A stretch of 64,000 nucleotides of DNA from Sandaracinaceae bacterium (GCA_020633055.1 JACKEJ010000009.1:62001-126000), one strand, 5' to 3'; positions 1 to 8,695 are shown, numbered from the stretch's first letter. Notes: generated from the sequence alone by a model not told the origin. Numbers and translations: made by a program.

Positions 1-185
1 CCCCGCTCGTCGTTCACGTTCTCCGCCAGACGCGCCGGCCAGTCCTGGCGGGCGGCCTCCTCGGCGTAGGTGGCGCAGAACGCGTCGGGCGCGTCCTGCA
101 GCGCGGCCAAGCGCAGCTCGCGATACAGCCCGACCTCGGCCAGCGTGAACTCTCGGACGCGCACCCCTCCGCTCATCGGGTTCAT
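1..185 (-). CDS. GNAT family N-acetyltransferase (N-terminal part, runs off left edge)
   Basis: Reading the minus strand from the ATG at 185 gives about 61 residues that stay open to the window edge. The text around residues 20-45 (LYRELRLAALQDAPDAF, then TYAEE) is the typical opening of GNAT acetyltransferases, in which the first helix follows a short 'R-x-x' strand. The acetyl-CoA-binding RxxGxG loop would lie beyond the edge, so the substrate cannot be guessed. A second in-frame ATG at 176 is an alternative start. The start lies 4 nt after the stop of the sterol desaturase gene, so it is probably the last gene of that minus-strand operon. Confidence 0.75.
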   Translation of the reverse strand, partial: MNPMSGGVRVREFTLAEVGLYRELRLAALQDAPDAFCATYAEEAARQDWPARLAENVNDER

Positions 186-189
186 GCCC

Positions 190-864
190 TCAGGCGACCG
201 TGCCGAACACGATGTCCGGCAGCGGCGTGATGGACGCGTAGTTGCCGCTCAGCATGCTGTGGTGGTGCCGGTCGTGCTTCACGGCCAGCTCGCCCAGGGT
301 CTTGAACGGGAAGTGGGGGATGTTCACGCCCGCGTGGTTCAGGATGTTGAACGTGGCGTAGGTCGAAAAGATGACCGCGAACGTGTAGAGGTGGATGCCG
401 CCCACCACTGCGATGGACCCGAACAGCAGGCTGAGCCCGCCGACGGTCTCGATGGGGTGCAGCAGCAGGCTGTCGATGGTGCGGGGGTTGCGGGCGGCGT
501 GATGTACGGCGTGCACCCAGCGCAGCAGCTTCCACTCGTGCAGCGGGTAGCGGTGGAAGAAGTAGTAGGCGAAGTCGTAGATGAGCACCACGGCCAGCGC
601 CTCCACCACCATGACCCAGATGGGCGTGGGGGTGCTGTAGAACAGGTAGTCGCCCAGGCCGAAGGTCACGCTGAAGATGAGCGCCACCGACACGCCCGTG
701 TTCAGCGCGGCGTCGCGGTACAGGCGCCGGTCGTCCACGCTGCGGTGCGGGTCGTCGCTGATCATGTGGCGCTTGCCGTACTCGGAGCGATACAGGAAGT
801 GCAGCACGCCCAGCGCGATGCCGGCGCACACGTAGCTGATCATCAGGATGGCGAACATGGTCAT
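190..864 (-). CDS. Sterol desaturase / fatty acid hydroxylase family membrane protein
   Basis: A 224-residue integral membrane di-iron oxygenase-type protein. Three histidine clusters of the fatty acid hydroxylase superfamily are visible: FFHRYPLHE (HxxxxH), VHAVHHA (HxxHH) and KHDRHHHS (HxxHH), set between hydrophobic segments. Known members use O2 and an electron donor to hydroxylate or desaturate sterols, fatty acids or carotenoids. The next gene upstream encodes a flavin/2Fe-2S reductase, a plausible electron donor. I chose the ATG at 864 because the longer frame to 984 adds an Arg/Pro-rich stretch that overlaps the reductase gene. The stop is followed 4 nt later by the GNAT start. The substrate is unknown; sterol or lipid is an inference from the operon. 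Confidence 0.85.
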   Translation of the reverse strand: MTMFAILMISYVCAGIALGVLHFLYRSEYGKRHMISDDPHRSVDDRRLYRDAALNTGVSVALIFSVTFGLGDYLFYSTPTPIWVMVVEALAVVLIYDFAYYFFHRYPLHEWKLLRWVHAVHHAARNPRTIDSLLLHPIETVGGLSLLFGSIAVVGGIHLYTFAVIFSTYATFNILNHAGVNIPHFPFKTLGELAVKHDRHHHSMLSGNYASITPLPDIVFGTVA

Positions 865-880
865 GGGGGGCACTCCGAGT

Positions 881-2107
881 TCAAACGATAGCGTGTAGCC
901 AGCGCACCAAGAAGGCCGCGCCGACGCACAGGGCCAGCACCGCGGCCGCACGCGCGGGTGAGAGGGGTGGGGCCATGCCTTCACCGGCGCCCGCCTTGAA
1001 CGACACCGCGTCGAAGTCCACGTGCAGGAACTTCGCGCTGGTGGGGCGCGCCTGGCAGGCCAGCACGCGGCCCCGCGCGACGTCGTTGTCCGTCAGCGCC
1101 AGCGGGTTGGCCATGGCCACGTCGCCCTCGACCAGCTGGCACATGCAGCTGCCGCAGAAGCCGTCTTCGCACGAGGACGGAGCTTTCACGCCTGCGGCCT
1201 TGCATGCCTGCAGCAGCGTCAGCGGTGAGGTGTAGGGCACGCGCCGGATGGACGAGCCCAGCGTGACCAGGAAGTCGTCGGGGGACTCCGCGTTCGGAGG
1301 GATGCCCAGCGACATGACGGGCTCGGTGTCGCGCCGATCCGGGTCGGCCGGCGAGACGAAGCGCTCCACGCGCACGTGCCCGCTGGGCACGCCCGCCTTG
1401 TTCAGCGCGGCCTCGACCGCGTCCATGAAGGGCGTGGGCCCGCACACGTAGTGGTCGCTCCCGGTGCCCCCGTCGGGCGCACCGTCCAGCCACGCGCCGA
1501 GCGCCTCGGGCGTCAGAAAGCCGTTCGCGTCGTCGTGGTGGTGCTGCAGCTCGAAGCGGCCCGCGTGCTCCCGCGCCAGCGCGTCCAGCTGCGCCGCAAA
1601 GATGGTGCTGGCCGCGTCGCGGTTGGCGTACAGCATGCGCACCGGGCGCTGTGTCTCGCGGAGGGTGCTCTTCAGCAGCGCGAAGATGGGCGTGACGCCG
1701 CTGCCCCCTGCGAACAGCGAGAGCGGTCGCGCCCCCGCGGTGCGGTCCAGCACGAAGCGCCCGGCCGGCGGGTGCAGCGCGAGCGTGTCGCCCGCCTTGA
1801 TGCCGTCGATGAGCGCGTTGGACATGCGCCCCTCCGCCACGCGCTTGACCGTGAACTGCGGCCGCGCGTCCACACCGGGCGCGCTGCTGAACGAGTAGCA
1901 GCGGTGGATGTGGAAGGTCTCCCAGGGGATCTCCACCGTGACGTACTGCCCGGCGCGGTAGTCCAGCTCGGCGCGCAGCGCGGGGTCGCTCACGTCCAGC
2001 ACGAAGGAGCGCGCGTCGGCGGTCTCTTCCACCACGCGCGCCACCGTGACGCGCAGCGGCGCGCGCGTGGGGCTCTCGGTGATGTCCTGGGTGTTCTCGG
2101 TCGGCAT
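881..2107 (-). CDS. Ferredoxin-NAD(P) reductase fused to C-terminal 2Fe-2S ferredoxin, with terminal membrane helix
   Basis: A 408-residue electron-transfer protein. In order: FAD-binding barrel (RCYSFSS near residue 92, the RxYS flavin motif), NAD-binding domain (GGSGVTPI, then CGPTPFM), and a plant-type ferredoxin domain with CEDGFCGSCMC at about 313-323 and a fourth Cys about 28 residues later (VLACQA). This is the layout of PaaK/HcaD/KshB-type reductases that feed oxygenases. Unusually, it ends in a hydrophobic helix (about 384-406), which would tether it to the membrane beside the desaturase encoded 16 nt downstream. ATG 2107 is preferred; the frame opens up to nine codons earlier, at 2134. 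Confidence 0.9.
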   Translation of the reverse strand: MPTENTQDITESPTRAPLRVTVARVVEETADARSFVLDVSDPALRAELDYRAGQYVTVEIPWETFHIHRCYSFSSAPGVDARPQFTVKRVAEGRMSNALIDGIKAGDTLALHPPAGRFVLDRTAGARPLSLFAGGSGVTPIFALLKSTLRETQRPVRMLYANRDAASTIFAAQLDALAREHAGRFELQHHHDDANGFLTPEALGAWLDGAPDGGTGSDHYVCGPTPFMDAVEAALNKAGVPSGHVRVERFVSPADPDRRDTEPVMSLGIPPNAESPDDFLVTLGSSIRRVPYTSPLTLLQACKAAGVKAPSSCEDGFCGSCMCQLVEGDVAMANPLALTDNDVARGRVLACQARPTSAKFLHVDFDAVSFKAGAGEGMAPPLSPARAAAVLALCVGAAFLVRWLHAIV

Positions 2108-2140
2108 CGTTGGTGCTCGCGTCTCGCGGTTCAACAGGGC

Positions 2141-3181
2141 TCAGGCGCTCTTGCGCATGGGGGTGGCGGGTGGCCAGCTGGCGATGGTGCGGGTGATGCC
2201 CTCGCGCACGCTCACCTTGGGCTCGTAGCCCAGCACGCGACGCGCCTTCTCGATGGAGAAGTAGTGGTGCGTGCACATGTACTTCACGGCGAAGCGGCTG
2301 AAGCCGTTGGCGGTGCCCAGCTTGCCGCCCTGCAGCGCGTCGAGCCCCTCGGCGATGGCCGCCGCCGTGTAGGCCACGGGGTAGGGCATGGACACGCGCA
2401 GCGGCGGCAGCTTCATCTCGGCCAGCACCTCGCTGACGAAGTCCCAGAAGCCCATGGGCTCGCCGTTGGTGATGAAGAAGGCCTCGCCATTCACCTCGTC
2501 GGGCTTCTTGTCGAGCGCCTCGTCGGCCAGCACCAGCGCGTCCACCAGGTTGTCGATGTACGTGAAGTCCGAGAGCTTGCGCTCGCGCCCGATACGGAAC
2601 ACCAGCCAGCCCGCGCGCGCGCGGTTGACGATGTTGGGCATCAGGCGCTGGTCCTCGGGTCCGAAGATGACGTGCGGCCGCAGCGAGAGCGCGCGGATCT
2701 CGCCGCGCTTGGCGGCCTCGAGCGTGGCCTTCTCCGCCGCGATCTTGCTGTCCGCGTAGCTGGCCTGCGAGATGCTCGAGTAGGGCATGCTCTCGTCGCC
2801 GTTCTCGACGTCCTTGCCCTCGTACACGGCGCTGGCCGAGCTCACGTAGATGATGCGCGGGCCCCCCTCGCGCATGCACGCCTTGTTGATGTTCATGGCG
2901 CCGCCGTAGTTGATGTCCCACACCAGCGACTCCATCGTGGCGTTGGTGTGCACCACGCTCGCGCAGTGGAAGACCACGTCCACGTCGGCGCACAGCTTCT
3001 GGATGGCCGCGGCGTCGCGCAGGTCCGCCTTCACGAAGGTGATGCGCGTGGCCACGTCGCTGAGCGGGTCGGGGCTGCCGATGTCGGTGGCGATGACGGT
3101 GTCGCCGCGCTCCACCAAGCGACGGGTGAGGTGGCGTCCGACGAAGCCGCAGGCGCCGGTGACGAGAGAGCGTGTAGCCAT
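2141..3181 (-). CDS. NAD(P)-dependent epimerase/dehydratase, 3-beta-hydroxysteroid dehydrogenase-like
   Basis: An extended short-chain dehydrogenase of 346 residues. The Rossmann motif TGACGFVG is at 8-15, and the catalytic pair YxxxK is Y142/K146 (YADSK) with SSASAVY just before it. The C-terminal half (DFTYIDNLVDA, NGEAFFITNGEP) resembles the 3-beta-HSD / sterol-4-alpha-carboxylate dehydrogenase branch, which oxidises or reduces hydroxyl groups on sterols and related lipids. It lies 39 nt downstream of the aldehyde dehydrogenase gene and 33 nt upstream of the reductase start. Substrate assignment is inference from family and operon. Confidence 0.85.
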   Translation of the reverse strand: MATRSLVTGACGFVGRHLTRRLVERGDTVIATDIGSPDPLSDVATRITFVKADLRDAAAIQKLCADVDVVFHCASVVHTNATMESLVWDINYGGAMNINKACMREGGPRIIYVSSASAVYEGKDVENGDESMPYSSISQASYADSKIAAEKATLEAAKRGEIRALSLRPHVIFGPEDQRLMPNIVNRARAGWLVFRIGRERKLSDFTYIDNLVDALVLADEALDKKPDEVNGEAFFITNGEPMGFWDFVSEVLAEMKLPPLRVSMPYPVAYTAAAIAEGLDALQGGKLGTANGFSRFAVKYMCTHHYFSIEKARRVLGYEPKVSVREGITRTIASWPPATPMRKSA

Positions 3182-3220
3182 GAATGAATCTCCTGAGTCT
3201 CGGAACGTGAGAGCGCTGGG

Positions 3221-4846
3221 TCAGCGCGGTTTCTTGATGAGGTCGCGCAGCGCCTTGGCGCGGTCCCCGAGCGACGCGCCGTACAGCAGGCGCACCGCGT
3301 TGCGGGTGGTGTCGTAGTCGTCCGCCCCTGCGGGGAAGACCTTGGCGGGGAAGCCGAAGGGGAAGCGATCCACCAGCACGCCCTTGCTGGTGCAGAAGGC
3401 GCGCAGGCCCTCGGCGCCGTTCATGCGCCCGAAGCCCGAGTCCTTCACGCCACCGAAGGGCAGCTCCTGCGCCATGTAGGTCATGCCGCCGAAGTCGTTG
3501 ATGGCGGCCATGCCGGCCTTGACCTGGTCCGCGATGCGCTTGGCGCGCGCGCCGTCGCGCGAGAACACGGACGACGACAGCCCGAAGTCCGTGCCGTTGG
3601 CGATGCGCACGGCCTCCTCGTCGCTGTCGAACGGGCAGATGAGCATGACCGGCCCGAACATCTCCTCGCGCATGATCTCCATGTCGGGGCGCAGATCCGA
3701 GAGCACCGTGGGCTCGTAGTACCAGCCGTCGTTGCCGGGCATGCGCTTGCCGCCCGTGACCACGCGCGCGCCGTCCGCCACCGCTCGCGCCACCAGGCCC
3801 TCGACGTGCGCCAGCTGCAGCGGGGTGATCATGGCGCCCACGTCCACCAGGCCGTCCTCCGAAGCGCCCTGCCGCATGGCGTCCACGTGGCTGGCGATGC
3901 GCCCCTCGAACCAGGCCAGCTTGCTGCGGTGCACCAGGATGCGCTCGGACGCGACGCAGTTCTGCCCACAGTTGATGAACGTGCCCCCCAGCGCAGCGTG
4001 CACGGCGCGCTCCATGTCCGCGTCGTCGCACACGATGAGCGGGTCCTTGCCGCCCAGCTCGAGCACCACGGGCGTGAGCGTCTCGGCCGCGGCGCGCAGC
4101 ACGCGCCGTCCGTTGGGCACGCTGCCGATGAACAAGAGCACGTCCACGCGCTCCGCGATGAGCGCCTGCGCCGTCTCCGCGAAGCCGTGCACCACCTGCA
4201 CCAGCTCGGGCGACTGCCCGGCCTTCTCGATGGCGTCGCGCACCAGTGTGTGGAAGCGCGCGCTGCTCCAGCTGACCCACTCGCTGGGCTTGATGACGAT
4301 GGCGTCGCCCGCCATGAGCGCGGTGATGATGGGGTTGAGCAGGTTCTGGAAGGGGTAGTTCCAGGGCAGGATGGCCCCCGCGACGCCGGCCGGGTGGTAC
4401 TCGATCTGCGCGCGCTTGTGCACGAGCATGCCGCTCGACACGCGCTGCGGCCGGAGCACGGCTTCGCCGCGCTTGATGTTCCAGCGCAGCTTCTCGCAGA
4501 TGGGCATGACCTCGCCCAGCATGGCGTTCTCGCGCGTCTTGCCCGAGTCGCGCACGACCGCGTCGCAGATGCTGTCCGCGTTCGCCACCACGGCGTCGAG
4601 GATGCTGCGCAGCACGCGGCGACGGACCGCGAAGCCCTGCGCGGCGTAGCTTGCCTGCGCCTCACGGGCGCGTGCGATGGCGGCCCGGACGGAGGCCGCG
4701 TCGTCCACCGGCATGTCGGCGAAGCGCTCGCCCGTGATGGGGCTCTTGCACTCGATCACGGTGGGGCTCGGCACCACGTCGTTCGCGGGGGAGGTGTTGG
4801 TGGACACGGGAGAGGTGCGGGTGGTGGGCTGCATACGCGACGTCAC
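3221..4846 (-). CDS. Aldehyde dehydrogenase family protein
   Basis: An NAD(P)-dependent aldehyde dehydrogenase of 541 residues. Motifs: PWNYP (N163), SEWVS cofactor region, LELGGK (general base E263) and the nucleophile in GQNC (C297). The length is slightly above the usual 480-500 because of a Thr/Ser/Pro-rich N-terminus of about 28 residues; starting at the in-frame ATG at 4834 instead of GTG 4846 removes only four of these. It is the first gene of the minus-strand sterol/lipid cluster and diverges from a TetR gene across a perfect palindrome, so it is probably the repressed gene. Likely role: oxidation of a fatty or steroid-side-chain aldehyde, by inference. Confidence 0.92.
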   Translation of the reverse strand: MTSRMQPTTRTSPVSTNTSPANDVVPSPTVIECKSPITGERFADMPVDDAASVRAAIARAREAQASYAAQGFAVRRRVLRSILDAVVANADSICDAVVRDSGKTRENAMLGEVMPICEKLRWNIKRGEAVLRPQRVSSGMLVHKRAQIEYHPAGVAGAILPWNYPFQNLLNPIITALMAGDAIVIKPSEWVSWSSARFHTLVRDAIEKAGQSPELVQVVHGFAETAQALIAERVDVLLFIGSVPNGRRVLRAAAETLTPVVLELGGKDPLIVCDDADMERAVHAALGGTFINCGQNCVASERILVHRSKLAWFEGRIASHVDAMRQGASEDGLVDVGAMITPLQLAHVEGLVARAVADGARVVTGGKRMPGNDGWYYEPTVLSDLRPDMEIMREEMFGPVMLICPFDSDEEAVRIANGTDFGLSSSVFSRDGARAKRIADQVKAGMAAINDFGGMTYMAQELPFGGVKDSGFGRMNGAEGLRAFCTSKGVLVDRFPFGFPAKVFPAGADDYDTTRNAVRLLYGASLGDRAKALRDLIKKPR

Positions 4847-4873
4847 TGCGGTACTCTATTGGTTGGTAGACGT

Positions 4874-4893
4874 AGCCTAACGTGTGTTAGGCT
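4874..4893. promoter_or_regulatory. Perfect palindrome, probable TetR operator
   Basis: The sequence reads AGCCTAAC (4874-4881), GTGT spacer, GTTAGGCT (4886-4893): perfect 8-bp arms with a 4-bp centre. It lies midway between the divergent starts of the aldehyde dehydrogenase (4846) and the TetR regulator (4968), the usual place for a TetR family operator controlling both. The surrounding bases are AT-richer than the genes. Confidence 0.75.
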
Positions 4894-4967
4894 GGACCGC
4901 AAGCCCTCCGTGGACGAATTGCGCTAGAGACGCAGCCCCCGGGCGCTCCTTGTGCCCAACGCCCCTG

Positions 4968-5564
4968 ATGCAGACCACCAAAGAACGAATCCTGAGCGCG
5001 GCGGCCCGCCAATTTGCCCTCTACGGCTATGAGGGTGCCCCGCTGCGTGCCATCGGCGACGAGGCCGGCATCCGCGCGGCCTCCATCTTTCATCACTTCC
5101 CCGGCGGCAAGCAGGAGCTCTACGACACCATCACGGCCGAGCTGGTCGAGCTGGCCCAGTCGCGGCTGCTCAGCGTCGCGGGCCTCGGTCTGGGCGCCGC
5201 GGAGACGCTCACGGTGTTCGCGGCCGTGTTCTGGGACGCGCTGGCCGAGAAGCCCGACATGGCGTCGCTCCTGCTGCGCGAAGCGTTCGAGACGGTGACC
5301 GACCGCAACGCCGCCAAGCGCGACGTGGCGAGCGCGTTCGTGCGACAGCTCATGAACGGGCTGCGCGCTTCACGCGACGCGGGGAACCTGCCGGACATCG
5401 AGCCCGAGGCGCTGGTCTTGACCATCGCGGCGTACGGCGTGGTGGCGCACGGCGCCCCCGTCATCCGCCAGATCCTCTACGGCGAGGAGGCCACCAGCGA
5501 TGCCATGCGCGAGCACTTCCTCGCGGTGGTGCGCCGCTTGGTGGGTGTGCCCGCGCCAGGCTGA
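4968..5564 (+). CDS. TetR family transcriptional regulator
   Basis: A 198-residue DNA-binding repressor. The N-terminal HTH is clear: TKERILSAAARQFALYGYEG, then IGDEAGIRAASIFHHFPGGK, the recognition-helix region ending in the family's F/YHHF. The C-terminal ligand-binding domain is all-helical and not assignable to a ligand. ATG 4968 places the start three residues before the first HTH helix; the longer frame from 4884 would run through the operator palindrome and encode unlikely sequence. It probably regulates itself and the aldehyde dehydrogenase/sterol desaturase operon through the palindrome at 4874-4893. Convergent with the next gene, 3 nt apart. Confidence 0.92.
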   Translation: MQTTKERILSAAARQFALYGYEGAPLRAIGDEAGIRAASIFHHFPGGKQELYDTITAELVELAQSRLLSVAGLGLGAAETLTVFAAVFWDALAEKPDMASLLLREAFETVTDRNAAKRDVASAFVRQLMNGLRASRDAGNLPDIEPEALVLTIAAYGVVAHGAPVIRQILYGEEATSDAMREHFLAVVRRLVGVPAPG

Positions 5565-5567
5565 GGC

Positions 5568-6899
5568 TCAGCCGCCCAGCGTGGCGCGGATGGACCCGTC
5601 GGCCGGCTCCAGCACCTGCACGGTCTCGCCGCAGCGGAGCACGTACGCGTCTTCCGTTGCGCCGAGGTCGGTGCCCCCGTCGCACGCGCTCAGCTGCTGC
5701 GTGAACACGCGGTGACCGTCCGTCACGTCGAACGCGGTCAGCCACTTCGAGCGGTCGGACTCGGTCGCGTAGACGATGGCCAGCGTGTTGCCCACCAGCG
5801 CCACCTCGCGCGGGCCGCCCTGCTCGGCGTCCAGAGGGTTGGCGGCGGGAACGTCCTGCGCCCACGTGACGCGCCCGCGCTCCAGGTAGGCCATGCGCGG
5901 CACGTAGCGGCCGGGGGCGCGCACGCCGAACACCAGCCAGCCCGCGCCGTGCTTCCAGATGCGGTGCGCCACCATGCCGTCGAGGGAGCTCGGGACCTTG
6001 CCGCGGCAGGCGTCGGCGATGGTGTAGCTCGAGCTGCCGATCACACGTCCCGAGCCACAGCGGTAGGCCTCCGTGCCGATGGGCGCGCCGTAGTCGTGTC
6101 GGTCGCGCGGGTCTTCGCCGCTCATGGAGCGCGCGATGGCTGGCGAGCAGCTGGCGCGCGTCTCGGACTGGCGACCCGTGGTCAGGTCCAGCAGCAGCTG
6201 GCGCTGGTCCGCGGTGGTCACGTGCAGCTCCCCGTCGCGGGTGGTGCACAACGAGAGCGCGCTGTCTGCGAGCGCGCTGGTCCACTGCTCGGCGCCGCTC
6301 AGGAGGTCGTAGGCGTGCAGCTGTCCGAGGCGCGTGGTGAGCACCAGGCGCTTGACGGTGGTGCCCGCCACCGCCACCAGCTCGGCGCGCGGCAGCTCGG
6401 GCGTGCGGGTGCGCTCGGCGCCAGTGCGCGCGTCGAACACGGCGTAGAGCTGGGCCTGCTGGAGCGTGACGGGCACGATCAGCTCGCTGTGCCCGTCTCC
6501 GTCGAGGTCCTGCGCGAAAATGGGCGCTTCGGCGCGCATTCGCAGCGCAGGCGCGGGGGGCGGCTCGACGGGGGCCTCCACGGCGGGCTCGGGGTCTTCG
6601 GGCTCGGGGGCTTCGGGCTCGGTCGAGACGGCGACGCTCGGCGGCTCGGGGTACGCCGGAGCCGATTGACCCCACAGCAAGTAGAACGCGCCTCCGGCGC
6701 CGCACACGATCAGCAGCGCCCCGAGGGCCAGCAGCGCCAGCAACCCGCCGCTCGAGCCGCGTGAGGGCTCCGAGGACGCTGCCGCCGGCTTCAGCACCGA
6801 CACGGTCTGGCAGTACATGCACGTGGCCCGTTCCGCGCCCGGCTCGACGGGGACGTTGGCGCCACACTTGGGGCAGGTGGTGGTGATGAGGCGTGCCAT
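5568..6899 (-). CDS. Zinc-ribbon membrane protein with beta-propeller-like periplasmic domain
   Basis: A 443-residue protein. Residues 9-30 form a zinc ribbon (C9-x2-C12 and C27-x2-C30). A transmembrane helix follows at about 52-74, then a Pro/Glu-rich linker, then a C-terminal domain of about 310 residues with repeated strand motifs (AQLYAVFDARTG, GQLHAYDLLSG, WLTAFDVTDG), each of the 'x-x-x-D-x-x-T/S-G' type seen in PQQ-like/quinoprotein propellers. The sequence DLDGDGHSELIV resembles an FG-GAP or integrin-type calcium loop. Function unknown; possibly an envelope sensor. It is one of several zinc-ribbon-plus-membrane proteins in this window. Confidence 0.75.
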   Translation of the reverse strand: MARLITTTCPKCGANVPVEPGAERATCMYCQTVSVLKPAAASSEPSRGSSGGLLALLALGALLIVCGAGGAFYLLWGQSAPAYPEPPSVAVSTEPEAPEPEDPEPAVEAPVEPPPAPALRMRAEAPIFAQDLDGDGHSELIVPVTLQQAQLYAVFDARTGAERTRTPELPRAELVAVAGTTVKRLVLTTRLGQLHAYDLLSGAEQWTSALADSALSLCTTRDGELHVTTADQRQLLLDLTTGRQSETRASCSPAIARSMSGEDPRDRHDYGAPIGTEAYRCGSGRVIGSSSYTIADACRGKVPSSLDGMVAHRIWKHGAGWLVFGVRAPGRYVPRMAYLERGRVTWAQDVPAANPLDAEQGGPREVALVGNTLAIVYATESDRSKWLTAFDVTDGHRVFTQQLSACDGGTDLGATEDAYVLRCGETVQVLEPADGSIRATLGG

Positions 6900-7010
6900 C
6901 GCGGCGCAGGATACCGCGGGTCCGCGGCGCGAGCGATGCGGCCCGCGTCATGCCCGCCCCGAATGTTCACCGGCACGGGGCGAGCGCTGGCGCGTCGGGC
7001 TTGCCACGCC

Positions 7011-7733
7011 TCAGACGGCTGCGTCGGGATCTCCGCCCAGCGCGCGGATGGCTTCGTCGTAGACCGGCATGCGCGGCGCATGCACGGCCAGCTCCCGCCA
7101 GGCCGCCACCGCGGGGAGTGCTTCCACCCGCTGTGCATACGCCTCCAGCGACGGCGGTAGCGCGACGCCGTAGGTGCGGAAGCGGGTGATGACTGGGAAG
7201 TACATGCAGTCCGCGACGGTGAAGCGACCGAAGAGGAACGGACCCCCCGAGCGCGCGAGGGACTCCTCCCAGATCTCGCACACCCGCGCGATGTCGCGCT
7301 GAGCCTCGGGGGGCGGCACGAAGCCCGGCACCCGCGCGAACGGATGGCAGCTGAGGTGATTGCGCAGGTGTGGGAAGCCAGACGCCATCTCGGCGCTGAC
7401 CGCGCGGGCGCGCGCCCGGACGAGCGAGTCGTCGGGCCACAGCCCCGCCTCGGGGAAGCGCTCCGCGACGAGCTCGCAGATGGCCAGGGCCTCGTGGATC
7501 GGCTCGCCGTCGACGCGTAGCACTGGGAACAGCCCGGTCACGCTCCCCAGCGCGCGGCGCGCGCCCAGGTCCACCTGCTGCGCGACCATCGCGCCCCCCA
7601 CCACGGTCTGCTTCGCGAGGTTCAGGTCCACGGTGGTGGTGCGGAAGTCGGCGCCCGCGTGCGCGAGTGCGAGGAAGGGCCGCATGGACCAGGACGAATA
7701 GCGGAGCGTGATGACGAGGAGTTCGAGTTCCAT
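7011..7733 (-). CDS. Glutathione S-transferase family protein
   Basis: A 240-residue protein of the GST fold. The N-terminal thioredoxin-like half opens with LVITLRYSSWSMRP, in which the SSWSMRP segment sits at the usual catalytic-Ser position, followed by FPVLRVDGEPIHEALAICELVAERFP (the cis-Pro 'VPVL' and 'ES' glutathione-binding region in degenerate form). The C-terminal helical half contains FTVADCMYFPV, matching the GST N-capping box (x-[ST]-x-A-D). A good ribosome binding site (AGGAG) precedes ATG 7733. It would conjugate or reduce with glutathione or a related thiol; the substrate is not known. Confidence 0.85.
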   Translation of the reverse strand: MELELLVITLRYSSWSMRPFLALAHAGADFRTTTVDLNLAKQTVVGGAMVAQQVDLGARRALGSVTGLFPVLRVDGEPIHEALAICELVAERFPEAGLWPDDSLVRARARAVSAEMASGFPHLRNHLSCHPFARVPGFVPPPEAQRDIARVCEIWEESLARSGGPFLFGRFTVADCMYFPVITRFRTYGVALPPSLEAYAQRVEALPAVAAWRELAVHAPRMPVYDEAIRALGGDPDAAV

Positions 7734-7824
7734 GCCGGTGCTCCTAAGGCAACGCGCGCCGGACCGCTAGGGGGGAGCAGGGCGCGGCGGTTCGATCCCA
7801 GACGACGAGCGCGAGCGCGCGCCC

Positions 7825-8691
7825 TCAGCGGGCGACGTACTCGCTGGGGTTGGCGCCGAAGACCCGCGTGAACTCCCGTGAGAACTGCGAGAGGCTGGTG
7901 TAGCCCACGCCGTACGCCGCGCCGGACACGTTGCTGAGCCCGGCCGTGAGTTGACGGTGCGCCTCCTGCAGGCGCAGCCGCTTGATGTACTGGATGGGCG
8001 TGGCGCCGGTCACGGACTTGAACGCCTCGTAGAACACGGACTCGCTCATCCCCGCCAGGTGTGCCAGCTCCGGGACGGTCAAGGGGCGCGCGCAGTCGGC
8101 GTGGATGGTCTCGAGCACGCGCGCGATGGCGCTCTGCTGACCGTGACCCATCGCCGCCGCGCGCAGGAAACCGCCGCGTGGTCCCTCGAGCACGCGGTAG
8201 AGCAGCTCACGGCGATAGAGGGGCGCGAGGAACGCGATGTCATCCGGGTGATCGAGCAGGCCGACAAGGCGCGCGGCCACGTCGCGGATGGGGGCCGTGA
8301 CGGGGCACGCCGCCAGGCCTCGCTCGGGTGGGCCTGCGGCGCTCGGCGGGAGCGCGTCGCCGGCTTGCGTCAGGACCTCGCGCACGGCCTCCAGCTCGAA
8401 GCTGACCGCCAGCGAGACGAAGGGGTGCGCACGGCTCGCGGTGAGGATGCGCGACCGCACGGGCAGCGGTACCGACGTGACCAGGTAGTTGTCCGGGTCG
8501 TACAGGAACGCATCGTCTCCCACGCGCGCCTCTTTGCTGCCCTGCGCGACGAGGAAGAGGCTGGGCTCGTACACGGCGCTGGCAGGCGGCGCGGTCGCCT
8601 CGCGGCGGTACACCGAGAGGAACGGGATGGCCGTTGGGTTCACCCCGTCCCGTGGCCCGAGGGCCAGACAGCGCGCCGCGAGCTCCCGCAT
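7825..8691 (-). CDS. AraC family transcriptional regulator
   Basis: A 288-residue regulator with an AraC-type N-terminal arm/cupin domain (VYEPSLFLVAQGSKEARVG, then YLVTSVPLPVRSRI) followed by two C-terminal helix-turn-helix motifs: VPELAHLAGMSESVFYEAFKSVTGATPIQYIKRLRL and VSGAAYGVGYTSLSQFSREF. The start at ATG 8691 lies 4 nt after the stop of the aldo/keto reductase, so the two are cotranscribed. Members of this subgroup often sit beside and activate aldo/keto reductase or oxidoreductase genes. The 12-bp direct repeats at 9787-9819 upstream of the reductase are the best candidate binding site. Confidence 0.92.
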   Translation of the reverse strand: MRELAARCLALGPRDGVNPTAIPFLSVYRREATAPPASAVYEPSLFLVAQGSKEARVGDDAFLYDPDNYLVTSVPLPVRSRILTASRAHPFVSLAVSFELEAVREVLTQAGDALPPSAAGPPERGLAACPVTAPIRDVAARLVGLLDHPDDIAFLAPLYRRELLYRVLEGPRGGFLRAAAMGHGQQSAIARVLETIHADCARPLTVPELAHLAGMSESVFYEAFKSVTGATPIQYIKRLRLQEAHRQLTAGLSNVSGAAYGVGYTSLSQFSREFTRVFGANPSEYVAR

Positions 8692-8695
8692 CGGC

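Noticed and set aside
1376..3187. 603-codon plus-strand frame
   Set aside because: Antisense shadow of the reductase and 3-beta-HSD genes; composition is high-GC noise.
981..4280. Very long (1099-codon) open frame on the minus strand
   Set aside because: It is the out-of-frame shadow of three real genes; Arg/Ala/Gly-rich translation, no motifs.
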